This document shows positions 51,501 to 64,000 of a stretch of 64,000 bases of DNA, one piece after another (positions within the stretch are counted from its first letter, which is position 1; every line of letters starts with the position of its first letter). Below the pieces are notes generated by a model that was given only the letters and a program-made list of their open reading frames with translations, was not told where the DNA came from and did not search any database. A program made the translations under genes and the position numbers. Source of the stretch: Aphis gossypii (lineage: Eukaryota; Arthropoda; Insecta; Hemiptera; Aphididae); the NCBI RefSeq assembly GCF_020184175.1, contig NC_065530.1:77477260-77541259 (forward strand), in the 5' to 3' direction.

Positions 51501-53668
51501 AAGGAAAAAAATCATTTAGTTAATATTTTAGTAATTTGTGTAATCGAATTACCAAAATGTACATCTCAGGTCATATTAGGTACACATGGCGTATATATTC
51601 TACCATAATATGCAATATATTATTATTTTAATCATACTCATTCGCTACCTACTTCTTATTTATTATAATTAATTATTGAGTTAAAGATATTAAACATTTA
51701 AATGATTATAATACAATATGAATCGATTACTATAATAATATTTATGTATAATAAACAAATGTTGTCATTATTCATTAGTCATTAGCAATATAAATTCGTT
51801 TTTATACAGATAAATAAATTAGCTTAGGTTCTCGTAGGTTTATATTTTTACCCTTGATTCGCGCATAATAGTTAATTGTTTAATATAACCTTCTCCTCAA
51901 TAATTCTCTGTCAAAATTTCTGTGAACACCACTAGCAGGGCACGTCGGACGGTTGAAGCGAGAAAAATATCAGTGTTAGGGGCCGCTGGAGAGGGACGAA
52001 AATAATTACCTCCCACCACGGCATTGCCGACCGATGATGAACTTTCCGTGACAATAATTAGTAGGTACGGCGCGACAATGGCAATCTACAATCTTAAATC
52101 TAAATATTATTATTATACAAACACGCCCGTCCGTCGTCACTCGTCACTGCGCATTAACACGATGTAAATAATTATAAAGACAGTGGAAGTTCTGGTTTTT
52201 TACCGAATTGCGTCATTATACCGCAATCGGGTACGAGTGGCGACCGCACGTTCGCCCGTCGACCGACCAGTGCAAAGTGCACGTTTTGACAAGAAGTAGC
52301 TGCCGCACGATTTAATCGCGTTTAAAAACGCACATTAGACGTTATTTTTTTTTTACTTTTTATATTTTACGCACATATTTTCCGACGAATTGTGTGCGTT
52401 TGTGTTCAGTAGTCATTAGTCATTACGCTTAATGGCGTACTATATTATTATACTGTTTACCGACATAACGATTAGCGTAAATTTGTCGCATTACCTAAAA
52501 CAGCTCTACACGCACCCACCCACCACTCATTTAATAATGTACAAAAATATTATATTATTATATCATTATATTATACATCGGCGATGGCGGTGACGATGAT
52601 ACTGCGTGTTTCCATAATTTCTAACTCAAAATGTTATCAGTATTTGGATACCACATCGGGTACCGACTACCACTTAAAACATTATCTATAGGTACATCAG
52701 CTGCATTTACAAGATTGTATATTACATTTTATAAACATACATCTAAAGTGAATGGGACAATTAGGATAGAAAATTGTAGCTGTACTCGTTTGTTTTTTTC
52801 TTTCATTAAAATTACATATTATTGTAGGTACATATATTATTACAACACAAGTGGCGAGTACAAGTATGAAGTAGTTACAGTTGCCAATTTCACACGGGGC
52901 GCCCGCGATTATATTATTATTTATAATATTCATAATAATATACATACAATTATCACGATTATTTTTCTTTTTAAATATTTACATTTTGGCGTTTAATTGA
53001 TGTATTCTATGTAGTACTGCGGTACCCTAGATGGCTACATATATATAGATACCCTACCTACATAATATATATGGTGATTCAATAACCACTCTACTCAATA
53101 CCATTTTTCCTTTAATAATTACTTTTTACAAATTCTGATAATGGGATTTTTCATGGAAAACGTATAAAAATTGTCTTGTATATAAATGCACAAACATTTT
53201 TTGATTAAGTAAATTTACTAGACACCATTTTTTTTACAATAAAGTATTTAACAGATTATTATTTTTTAAATATTAATGTATAGGTACCTAAATATAATAT
53301 ATAAATAAAAGTTTTAACAAGTACATATTATTTTCTGAATTATTAAATTATGAAAAACTGTCCTATTTTTCTATAAGTATTATAGGTACTAGAATACTAG
53401 ATTGAACATTGAATATTATATAATATATTTTATTTCTTATCCTAAAATTATTTAGGATCCTTAATTCTTTAATACATAATGTTTAATAATTCGGAACGAC
53501 TTGATTGATTTTCGGTTTAAATGCTAGAAAACGTTTAAAAAAATCCTCCTAAGTTAAACCACTAATGTAATACCCATTTATATACGTGGGTAAGCTTTAT
53601 CGCCGTTAATACATTATGAACATCATAATAACATTTAATATTGTAAAAAATCGTTTTCATTCCATTAC
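48546..53668. other. Intergenic region with a GC-rich island
   Basis: Mostly AT-rich with no recognised exon. 51930-52330 is much richer in GC and CG dinucleotides (for example CGGGTACGAGTGGCGACCGC and CGACCGACCAGTGC near 52230-52275). This resembles an unmethylated promoter or 5'UTR of an unseen gene. The open frames at 50810-51124 and 52631-52996 have no coding character. Confidence 0.4.
49636..49725. repeat. Possible retroelement 3'-end fragment
   Basis: A GC-richer patch (GTTGGGGGAGCAGAGTC, ACGAAGCCTCTCAC, GTGGCTAGACACCTGCAC) stands out from the AT-rich flanks. It reads like the tail of an interspersed element, but no coding domain or poly(A) boundary allows a firm call. Confidence 0.2.
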
Positions 53669-53846
53669 AGATGATCTTCACCGCCTCATCAAAAAACTTT
53701 ACGCGGCACGTTTGAAAATGATTTCAATGATGCACACACGTATAGCGTTACGACGAAGATTGCAGATTTGCAGCTGGTCTAAGGACACATCGCGCGCCGA
53801 GATAATGACAAAGGCACGATTACAAGCGCGTAAAACAATAGAATAA
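53669..53846 (+). CDS. Exon-like block, possible terminal exon of an unknown gene
   Basis: A consensus acceptor (TTCATTCCATTACAG) ends at 53668. It is followed by 58 codons with balanced base use, unlike the AT-rich surroundings: DDLHRLIKKLYAARLKMISM leading to CSWSKDTSRAEIMTKARLQA and a TAA at 53844-53846. The peptide is basic and probably helical. I do not recognise a family. A donor-like GTACG follows at about 53861. If real, its 5' exons could lie behind the GC island at 52 kb. Confidence 0.25.
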
Positions 53847-54012
53847 CTAGTTTTATACAGGTACGTTATGCACACGCCGATAGAATTCTATTGATATATA
53901 ATATGAAAAAATTATAGGCTAAGTAGCAATGATGTATTCTTGTACGATAATATATCTACTAGTACGTATATGTAATAAGTAATATCATAAATACACATCA
54001 CACACATATATA

Positions 54013-54014
<2 letters not shown>

Positions 54015-54044
<30 letters not shown>
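54015..54044. repeat. (AT)n microsatellite
   Basis: A pure run of alternating T and A of about 30 bp. Confidence 0.85.
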
Positions 54045-54046
<2 letters not shown>

Positions 54047-54697
54047 CATATACTATATGTCTATATCATGTAAGCTGTGAACATGAATATTGAAGGTTAG
54101 GTATGCATAGTATATAATATTATAGATGACTTGCGGAGAAAGGCGAAACTTTTATCAGTCTTCAAACACGTAAAATCCTTGAAGCAAAAGTTATTGAAAT
54201 TTGTTGATATAGTATACTCCTATATTATTATGTATTAACAATAATCAAGCGTTTTTTTTTAATTGTAATACACTTAATTTACTAACTAACGCTTAATTAG
54301 CTGAGTTTCGCTTTAAATTTTAATTCATTACACTTTATACAAACCGTTAATATTGATCATTTTTTAAAGTTTGATAGTTTTAATAACATTATTACGGTAG
54401 TATAGAATACGTATTATGTATACCTATTAGGTATATATTATATATTATGTAAGTAAGTAATCATAATAAATCACATATAGTATAAAATGAAACACTATAT
54501 ATTTATATACAGCATAGTTCTACAAAAAATAATAATGAACAAACAACACATTTCATAACACATAATTGTGCAAATTTCCATAAATATATAATAATATGAT
54601 AAGTGATAACTGATAAACATAAAGAATATATTATATTATTGTATAAAATAAAAATATCAATAATTACTAATTGTATATATGTATACGGCACGGTAAT

Positions 54698-54724
54698 ATG
54701 ATATAGTATACCATACTATATCAT
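54698..54724. repeat. Perfect 12-bp-arm hairpin
   Basis: ATGATATAGTAT, a 3-nt loop ACC, then ATACTATATCAT. No T-run or gene end is adjacent, so a terminator role is not suggested. Confidence 0.75.
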
Positions 54725-57700
54725 GTATTTAATGTTTTATGCGATGATGCACGTGGTTGTCGATAAATCGGTAAGTAGCTAAAATTTTAATTAGTCTTAA
54801 TACTATACTTGGAATTTGTATAATTATATAGATGAAGTGTGTGCATGCCGCAAAGGATATGATATCTGTTAAGTTTTCATAGTTTTATAATATACAGTGT
54901 GTCCCGTATATCATCTTATAATAAATTATTTGGGTCAAAATCAATAAAATATTTTCAATAGTAATCTATATGAAATTTATATTAATAAATTGAAATTTTT
55001 TCATATACCTATATCTATTTAAAAAAACACATCTTAATTCATTGATGTAAGACATTGTATCACGGAAATACTTTAGTGATATCGGCCACTAGGCTTTTGA
55101 GGCACATTGTGTGGTACCTATAGCTGCAGAAATATAAGATATATAGGCTGTAGCCTATAATATAATTTATATATCATAATCCATATTATTCCATAACACA
55201 AAAATAAGTCATCCTAAGACATATAAAATGTAGGTAAGGATCTACATTGTATTTATATAATAATTAATAATTAATAACACAGCTATTATACAGCTATTGT
55301 ATATTTTTATCAATGCGCGACCCATTCTTTGGATTTGCATAATTTTTAGCTACATTATCAATACACTTACCTTCTAGTTTACTAATACAGCCCGTCGTTA
55401 TGATAGGAAGTTAAAATATTTTAAGATACATATTTGTATTTAGAGTATTGTTTTTACAAAGTATAAAATTAGTTGATAAAATATAACAACCAAAGAACGT
55501 TTTAATACAATTCTTAGAATAATAATATAATACAGATATGTGAATGAATTATGGTTATTATGATGTACTTATATATTTATTAAGACCTACAGTAATAATA
55601 GTTGACACTATAAACGGATCCCCTAAACGGTTGTGATTGGTACACATAACTATATATAAGTACGTAACTAAATTATTTTCTATGGATCTATTAAAAAACG
55701 ATTTTCGTTTCCTTTACAATAAAACGTATTTTTGTATTTTTATTTTTGGATAGTCAATAAGGCCACCATCCTTCACTACATTACACATTTAATTTTTTTC
55801 ATCATTCGGTTTTCATATTGTATCATTCTACTCATTCATAGTAATAAATAGTTATAATGAAAATACATAGGTTTTATAACACAAATAATCACTATTAAAG
55901 TAAATAGTTTTAAATTCTGAAATCAGAATACATTGTCATTTTGATGAGTAGCGATGCTTAGATGTGAATATGGGTATAGATGTATAGCTGTAAAGGCAAC
56001 TCGAGGAATAGAATAGTACGAATACGATAGTCAACGCACGCTCGTGGCTCATCAGTCATTCTAACATTAATAAAATCATAACTATTATTTATTTGAATGT
56101 CATCAGTCATCATTCTTATTTCTTATCATCAGAATTCGGAATATTTCCTAACATTTGTTATATTTTATACTAAAATATTCTAATATAAGATAACAGAGAA
56201 AGAGAACACGTCGGTTGTACAATATTATAATATTTATATTTTATATAATACGACGATACGTACATATACATACAATGTTATATGGTTATCATTAGACCTA
56301 CTTAATATTTAAGAATTTCAGGACAATTATAATTTATAATTATAATATGTAGTATAATATATAATATACAGTATATATATCTTTTCTACTATATTATTTA
56401 TTGTATATATATATTGATAATAATATTGTTATTGTTATTTGATGTTAGTATTAAACTATTAAATATTAGATTGTGTAATATTTTAGATTATACACAAAGT
56501 TTATAATGTTTTCCAAATAATATCTGACATTAGTGATAACTGATAAACAACCAATTAGGATTTTATCGAAACGCACGTCAGCTAGGAAAGCAAACAGGAA
56601 GAAATTTTATATTATATATTTATATATAATATAAATTACGTAAATATGTAGGTATACATTTAAATGGGTGATGGGTATAATTAAAAGGTGCAAATCATCA
56701 TAAAAAAAAATTAAAACGTTAGGTACGCAAAAACATACTAACTATAGTATCGTAAATTAAAAATTAAAAACTACCGAAAAAAAACAAAATAATTTACAAA
56801 AAACGCACTACACATGTTATAAGAAACAAACCAGATTATAATATTATTCTTATAATATTACACATTTTGAGAGACTAGTTTATAAACACAATAGGAAAAA
56901 TATACATTTTTCTGCTAGCTAGTAGATTTTTGTGATTATGAGTAATAAGATCCTTCATTATAGGTAGTTTATTTTAATTTAACATTGAGAATACTAAAAT
57001 AAAAATAAAAAAATCAACAACACTACGCAAAACAATATTTTATGCATATGCCACTAGACGGTACATTATAGTGTATATTATAACAAGAGTAAGCAATTAA
57101 CAATAATTAATTAGCATTTTTATATTTTTTTTGCGTCGTTAATCTGAGAACAGAAATATGATACTCTGCAGTGGCGTCAAACAGAGTTCTAATAGTAGGT
57201 GCAAATGTTGTACCTAACCTATATTATCGTTTAAATTATATAATTAATAATTATGCGTCATATTTTGATTAGATCTTGTGCGGTATTTCTTTTTAGATGA
57301 TCTTTGAGTAAAAATAAAAAATAAAAATACATTTACGATGTTGAAGACAAACATTCGTATGGTTACCATTCTAATTATGTATTATAATTAGTAGCGCCAG
57401 CATAATTGTTATATTCATTTATTTAGGGATGTTTAAAAAATGTAGTGGTCTTTATAACTCTAAGCGGCAAGCGCCGTCTGCATCGTATGTATAGTATACT
57501 TCAAATAAAATTATTCTATATGATTGTAGATGTGATACACTTTTGTATGCACAACATCATATATTTAGTATGAATATTAAACTTTGGAAGAATTTAAACG
57601 GTGATTTTTTTCTGCAGACTTGAGACTATACATTGCAGTTGAAGCAATCATAAAAATATGTTTTACGTTTCGAACGAGAAATAGCAATATTTTCTGTTGA

Positions 57701-60620
57701 TGTCTAAGGCAATTGACTGTTTTATTCGCATCAGCTAAGGTGTCTTCTTACCTTGATCAAAAAACAATTTTTGCATCGTCGTTTGCAAGTGTTGTACAGT
57801 GTGACAATATTCTAATGAAACGAGAACTGCATAAATAATAGTAACTTGTAATATACGTATCGATATTGCGACTCTCGTATAAATTCATAACTTATGATAC
57901 GATGAAACGTGTTACTCGTTTCCTGTTGATAAGGCCCGAGAATGGCATGAAAAGTTAAGACGTACTACATCAGTGCATCAGTCATACATATAATGCTGTA
58001 ATAATATTATATCCTATATGTAATTATATTTTTCACAGGTTCCTCGTATTAAGATATACATAATAATATGACATTATGACCGTTTTTTAGTACAAATAAA
58101 TAGCAGCAGCACATTATGTAATGACTGTAATAACTAATAAGAAAACAGTGTAGAGCTGGTGGGCAGGTGGACCAACCCCCGGAATTTTAAGAAGATGTAT
58201 AAAGAGTAAAGACACATTCAGTGCTCAGTGAACATATTTAAATTATAATTTGTATGAATAAGGTTAATGCAAGTCTAAAATGTTAAATGTTAATATACCC
58301 ACGGCATTAAAATACCAAACGCTTGAGGGATTCTATAATTATGCCACTCCTATGTACAAGAAATTATAGACCCCCACCCACAAAATAAAATCTTGGCTAC
58401 TCCACTGAGTGTGTATGTATTAAACGAATCTAGGAAAAAACGACACAGCAATAATTGACAAGGGTAGAAAACGAGTAACGACAAATACATTTTACTATTT
58501 AAAATTCCAAATATTAGTTAAATTATAAGTATAGTAGTATAAGTATAAGTCAATTGTTAAGTTAATTAAGTAAATAACAATAAAAATAAATCATAGATAT
58601 TGAATAGTATAATATGCTATTATTATTAAAAAAATTGATAAATCTCTTTTCCCACTTAAATATTCTGCATATAATATTTTGGCTTTAGGTACCTAGGCAT
58701 ATAATATAGCTAATACCTTGTAATATATAGGCATATAGCTAATATAATCGTATGACTATTGACTATCAGTTAAAATGAAAAAATGCAGGTTTCATTTAGG
58801 TCAAAATTGGTGGAAAAAAAATTCAAAAAGCTGATTTAAGTCAAGATTTCAAAATATTTTTTTGTCTCCCATTTTTAAAATCAGATGAAGTGGAGGAATG
58901 TTTTACACATTTTCATTTCTAATTGTATATAACAATAAGGATAAACATCAATATTTTAACCTATCAATAGTCATAATTTGGCATTAATTGCTATTGAAAA
59001 ATCTAAGTCTGTATTATATGAAATAGGAATTGGGAAGGAAAATACTGTTTTTTACGTTGGGACGCAATTCGTTCAATCGTTAAATATCTTCGGGATATTT
59101 CGTTTTTACATTAATGCGTCGTTTTTGTGCTTCGTCGTACACTCTATTCCATGAGATGACTATATTACTGTTAACTTAAAAATAAAAATATATTTAAGTG
59201 CTAGTCATCTCGATTCTCGATTGATAAAAAGATATTTTTATGCTTGAAACAGAAAATAATAAAAAACAAATAATATAATGGTAATTCTGCAGATAATTGC
59301 AACTGCGTAATGGTAATTGGATGCTGCAGATACCACCGGTATCAACACAAAAATAAAGCAAAAAAAAACCATCTGCATACTGTGCATATTGTAATAACGA
59401 AAACAATATATTATAACTTTTAAGACAAGTATGTATAAGTAATAACAATAATAATTCACTCCTCGTTGCTAGGTGGACTTATTTTCTTTTAAAACACCGC
59501 CGCCACCTGTTTTACCCGTATACGAGTATTAGGCGTGGACGTATAATATTTTTGTCACCTCGCGAGTGATGCTGCGCCGCTTTGATATCTTATATACTTA
59601 TAACGCATACACATAATATATATATTTTTTATCGTATATTATAAATCATTTCGATCGGCCGTCGGTCGTATAATATATATACGTTTTATATACGTGTGTG
59701 TATAATATGAGCAAAAGACGTGGCTTGTTATCGCATACTATACAATGTATATTATAGTATACATTATTATTATACTTAATATAATATTATATATAGCCAT
59801 ATAGGTGTATAATACGAGTGCGCGAAAAGAAACCGAAAAAAATGTGATCACGTCAACGCGCTTATAATTCGTGTGAAATGCGTATACAAGAGGTGATTGC
59901 GCGCGTACCTATATATGTTTATCACAGAGTACCGTGCAAAAACGCGCTCTGCTCGAATGTAGTTGAGGCACGGCTAGAATAATATTATAAAAAAAAAAAA
60001 AATAATAATATTATTATATTATAATGGCGGTATGGGGGGGAGGCGTGTGTAAAGTATAAGAACATTTCGTGGAATATTATTTAGTTTAATATAAAATTAT
60101 AATGTATTTTAATAACTTTTTAATTGTGTTAATATAACCGTGATCCGAAGCCTTCTGCACCGGCGAAGTTAGTTATAAATTCATAATTTTAACTACAACT
60201 ATAACGACTAAAAATGTATAGGTGTTCTGCTTAAACATTTATTCTTCTGCTAGTTATTTATTATGTTAGTTTGTTTAAAATATAACTTACTTATACGTAA
60301 ACGTAATACGTTATACGATATAATAATACAATTCAAAATAGACTTTAAAATCTATAACATAATATTATATAATATATATAATAATTATAATATAAATTTA
60401 TTATACACGTGTAAAATTATAATTTATTATATGAACTCAAAGTCTAAAGTGAGATAAATATACATTTAATTGATGACGTAGTATACCTATATTGATCACA
60501 ATAGAATTGATTGAATATTTAATTGATTGTTGGTTAATAATTGTCCATCGTAATTGAACGCCTGACGAATGACAATATATAATTTTCAACTTTATTGCAG
60601 GAATAGTAAGAGCTATGAAT
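54725..60620. other. AT-rich intergenic region
   Basis: No coding exon is recognised. The tract holds TA-rich simple sequence, hAT-end fragments (one near 57173 starting CAGTGGCGTC and one ending at 58407) and GC-richer patches at about 59500-59590 and 59820-59960. The 16-bp word GTGATAACTGATAAAC occurs twice, near 54604 and 56535. Confidence 0.45.
58350..58407. mobile_element. Right end of a hAT-like element
   Basis: Read from the minus strand the end is CAGTGGAGTAGCCAAGAT, followed by a G-rich run, the same style of terminus as the MITE at 39024. No matching left end with a target-site duplication was found; the CAGTGGCGTC near 57173 has different flanks. Confidence 0.4.
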
Positions 60621-60735
60621 TTAACCCTTCAATGCCACCGCGTGTTACTTATTTGCAACAATCATTTTCTACGTCTAAAAACACATAGGTAATTGTTTTT
60701 TCAATTCATAAGAAAATCTTGCATTGAAGGGTTAT
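60621..60735. mobile_element. piggyBac-like MITE (about 107 bp)
   Basis: TTAA at 60621-60624 is followed by CCCTTCAATGC. The right end is GCATTGAAGGG followed by TTAT (60732-60735). The inverted repeat including part of the flank is 14 bp and perfect. piggyBac-family elements insert at TTAA, duplicate it, and begin with CCC, so TTAA/TTAT fits with one later mutation. No coding capacity. Confidence 0.65.
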
Positions 60736-63700
60736 TTGATATAAACATTTAAACAATAAATTAAAAATCTCTAAAAATTCTATTTAAAATGTCATAAAAG
60801 TAAAATAAAATCAAAGGTTAATTTCTATAAAATCAATAATTTAAAAAATACAAAACAAAAGTTTCAAGTTGAATTTATTATTACATAATTCAAACTTTCT
60901 ATTAAGAAAACACATTTTACATAAGCTAAAAAACCGCATTTTCCTAATATACAACCATATACTATATGCATAGTAATCATAGTATCAAGTAATAACCAAT
61001 AATAATAATGTATTTATACCCTAATAGTATATTTAATTCAAATTTAACAAAGTAAAATTCATTTATAAATACATCGATATTCTATGTAAGAAAAAGATTA
61101 TTATATAATTATATGAGCAAATTCATCATAACATTATATAATTATATTACTGTAAAATTGTAAGAGTACATTTTATGAATAAAAAATTATATAAAACGAT
61201 GGCCTTTATTCTTTACTACGAAGTTATTTTCCTGTACCTATTATACATTTTAGTCTTGTTTTTATAATTCAGAATGCGTATAGAATTCACTGCATTGTAG
61301 TATGCACATTGCACATACATTTATAATGTATGTATATAAATTATTAAATACATTTAGAAATAACTTGAATTTTTTCCGTTCTTTTCTGGTTGTTACTGAA
61401 CTAGAACATATTATAAACCCTTTTCATTTATATATGTATTTTATTGCTGATATTATAAATAAAAAATTGTGTAGCTAATTGTCTGACTGTATTTTGAAAA
61501 GAAAAACATTATTCAATTATTGATAGATGATGGTAAAATGAAATCGAATTAATGATCGTTTGCTATCGACGCTTGCAATTCAAAGTTTTTCAAGTGTCTT
61601 CCGCAATATTGTATCTAATTATCAATAATCCCAAATGATGGGCATTTCTCGTGATAATTTAAAGATATTAACTTGTTTCTCTGTATTATACAAAATATTA
61701 TCAACATCACCGGACAATTATTATAATTATGTCTATATATCAATAAAACCCGAGTCGATCTGTAAAAGTTTTCACCACCTGCAAGTGATGTGTTTTCGAA
61801 TCGCTATATACGTTCAGCACAGTTTTATTTGCCCGATACATTATTCATACCAATGACGCACACATATTATATAATACATAAAAGTTAATGAGTGGAATGA
61901 GTGGATTTACATAAGGGTGGACCTGGTGAATGTGCACTCCGCCTCTCTATATTATTATATCCGGCAGAAGTGCAGTAGTAGCGTATATAGTAAAGAATTC
62001 GGATGACCGGTGAATGGTGATACATATTTGAATGGGCCCCCGTGAATAATTATTGTCGTATGCGCACGTGGTATTTTGATTATTATTATTATGGGTAAGT
62101 ATACCTATATATATATATACAGCTATATATTATGTGTACGTAACGCCGAGCGGTGTAGCGGCGGTTTCGTATCATTATTATATCATGTATACGTTTTTAT
62201 TTTTTGTCCGCATAGAAAGTGTCCAAACATCATATACGCCGATACATTTTTGGCGAAAAAAAACTGATTACGGATTAAAATTGAAAAAAAAAATAAAGGA
62301 AAAAAGAAAAACCGTCCATTGAGACATTGTTGTCGGAGGTGTCGTTAAACTTTGATCGGATGTGTTAGTAAGTGTGTGTGTGCGTGTGTGGAAGGGAAGA
62401 AAAAAAAAACGGTTATAATAAAATTCCGACAAAGAATGGGAACCGTGATAATGGAAGTACCAGGTGACAATGGCGGAAGATGGTTTTCAATAGAATGGAC
62501 GCGTTCCGTTCACACACACAAAAGAGCCCGGCCGACTGCGGCCGCCGGTGGGAGGTCGTCGAGATTTTTCAGAAGAATTTTTCTCTGGAACAGGTTTGTG
62601 CGCCGCCGCCGCCGCTGTCGTTACTCGACAAACGCACGTATAGGCCGTGTAAAAATAATAATAATGGACGGACCGAGGCTCCGAGTGCACGGTATATATA
62701 TATATATGTATAATCTATGGTACGTCTTCTGTACCGAATTCTTCTCTTTCATTCACCAACGCTCACACTATATACGTATAGCATTTATACACGGCCCGAC
62801 CATTATAATAACAATCCGTCGCGCACGCTGTATAATAATATTATACACGCATAGTGTTATATTACGGGCCGCCGCCGCCGCCGCCGCGAGCATCCCCCTC
62901 GCGGCACCGACGCCGAAATGTCTCGGACGGACAAAATAATATATATATGCGACCAGGAATCTCGTCGCGCCGGGACCAGATTATATATTATATTATATAT
63001 CGTATATAATAATATTATATATTATTATACATTGTATACGTGCGGAATGGGGGCGGTGGTGGTTGTCTGTGGATTTATTTTTTCAGGGGATATTTTTTTT
63101 TTCTCACAGTCTGCCTGCAACGACGCAGAAGTTTTGGCGGTAGAATATTATATATTTTGGTATAACCGGCGGCGTTTGAAAACTCCTCATATTATAACAT
63201 AATATAATATGCGGTATTGTATTTATTTCGGCCCATTACCGCACAAATGATCGGCAAACGTAAACGTTGACGTTTGGCAATAATATTATTATTTATTAGT
63301 TATTACCGATAGCCTATTATTATACTGAGCTCACAATCCAAAGTATAGATAATATATTGGACAACGTTAATCGAAATATTGCAATTGTCGTCGAATCAAT
63401 CCGTATGTATCGACTATCAGTAACAGCATGATGGTAGAATAACACTGATCTACTTATCGACAATAACCGCAATAATATTTTATTACAATACGAGTACGGA
63501 GTAGATGACTTTCGATTTATTGTCTGTATATACGTGAAACATCTATTTTTTAAATTAACCCTATTTATTTATTTGATATATTTTTTTCCGTGTTAACTTT
63601 ATATTCATAGGTACGATAATTTTAAAATGTATTATAAGTCTTAAAACGTTATAATTTAAATGTGTACAAGTTACGAGATTTGACGAACCTGCATATGATA

Positions 63701-64000
63701 CCATTTTTAGTGTGTGGTATTGCAGATCATGTGTGCGGTAATGCGGAAAGCGCCATATTTTTAACGACAGACCACAGGCTATCAATTGGAGCAGGGGAAA
63801 CAATTATTTTCAACTGCTATAATAATCTTTTTAAAGCGAAAGATTATAATGACGTGTGCGTTTTAACGATGCGTAATCGGAGCCGCTCGTGTTTACAGAC
63901 CCGTGTAAAACTAGCCCGGTGGTTGTCGACTTCGGCTACCACTCTTTCTGTGCTACTGTGTACATTATAAATTATAATAATATATACCAGTAATAATAGC
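60736..64000. other. Intergenic region with GC-rich island at the right end
   Basis: 60.7-62.0 kb is AT-rich without exons. 62350-63200 is GC- and CG-rich with CCG triplet runs (about 62600-62613 and 62867-62888), like a promoter or 5'UTR of a gene that may continue beyond the window. Open frames at 62352-62939 and 63662-63970 have no recognised domain. An acceptor-like ATTGCAG stands near 63725. Confidence 0.4.
62867..62888. repeat. (CCG)n trinucleotide repeat
   Basis: Seven or so CCG units within a GC-rich island, directly visible. Confidence 0.85.

Noticed and set aside
57173..58407. A single 1.2-kb hAT element between CAGTGGCGTC and the end at 58407
   Set aside because: The flanking 8-bp sequences do not match, the interior has no transposase frame, and the ends differ; treated as separate fragments.
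62352..62939. 195-codon open frame
   Set aside because: It results from low stop-codon density in GC-rich DNA; the translation is rich in Arg with Ala runs from CCG repeats and shows no domain.
1..64000. tRNA, rRNA and CRISPR arrays
   Set aside because: A visual search for the tRNA B-box (GGTTCGANTCC), rRNA core motifs and regularly spaced direct repeats found none; CRISPR is not expected in animal DNA.

Overview
The window is animal nuclear DNA. It is very AT-rich, the genes are split by many short introns (mostly 59-120 nt), and long intergenic tracts are full of TA-rich words such as TATAGGTACCTA, simple repeats and small foldback transposons. The protein set (Gasp/CPAP3-C cuticle protein, hemipterous, Arf102F/Arf4, INTS12, EFL1, IQUB) is that of an arthropod. 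The base composition and repeat style point to a hemipteran, most likely an aphid. The species is an inference; the family assignments rest on recognised motifs and conserved residue strings.

Layout. 1-16.6 kb: no gene recognised, with two short mobile-element remnants and microsatellites. 16.6-28.2 kb: Gasp on the + strand, with a TATA/Inr promoter, four constant exons and two alternative last exons; a 4.3 kb first intron precedes exon 2. 29.2-31.9 kb: the JNK-kinase gene hemipterous (MAP2K7) on the - strand in ten exons. 32.5-33.1 kb: an ARF GTPase of the Arf4/Arf102F class, divergent from hemipterous. 34.1 kb: an orphan core promoter with a short reading frame. 36.9-38.0 kb: INTS12 (+), whose stop lies only 86 bp from the stop of the convergent EFL1 gene (38.07-46.22 kb, -, 17 exons). 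IQUB is nested antisense inside the 2.5 kb tenth intron of EFL1. 46.2-64 kb: no secure gene, but several transposon-like inverted repeats (two foldbacks, a piggyBac-like MITE, hAT ends), one exon-like block at 53.67-53.85 kb and GC-rich islands at about 52 and 62.5-63 kb.

The 29-46 kb block is a compact cluster of housekeeping genes: JNK signalling, Golgi vesicle traffic, snRNA processing and 60S ribosome maturation. It also holds one ciliary gene. Gasp sits alone among long regulatory-looking introns, as expected for a tissue-specific cuticle gene. I found no new multi-gene system. The observations most worth checking are the two alternative Gasp last exons that both complete the same split cysteine codon, the nested IQUB gene with a 60-nt intron that mimics a nonsense mutation, the spliced upstream ORF of the ARF gene, and the foldback elements.
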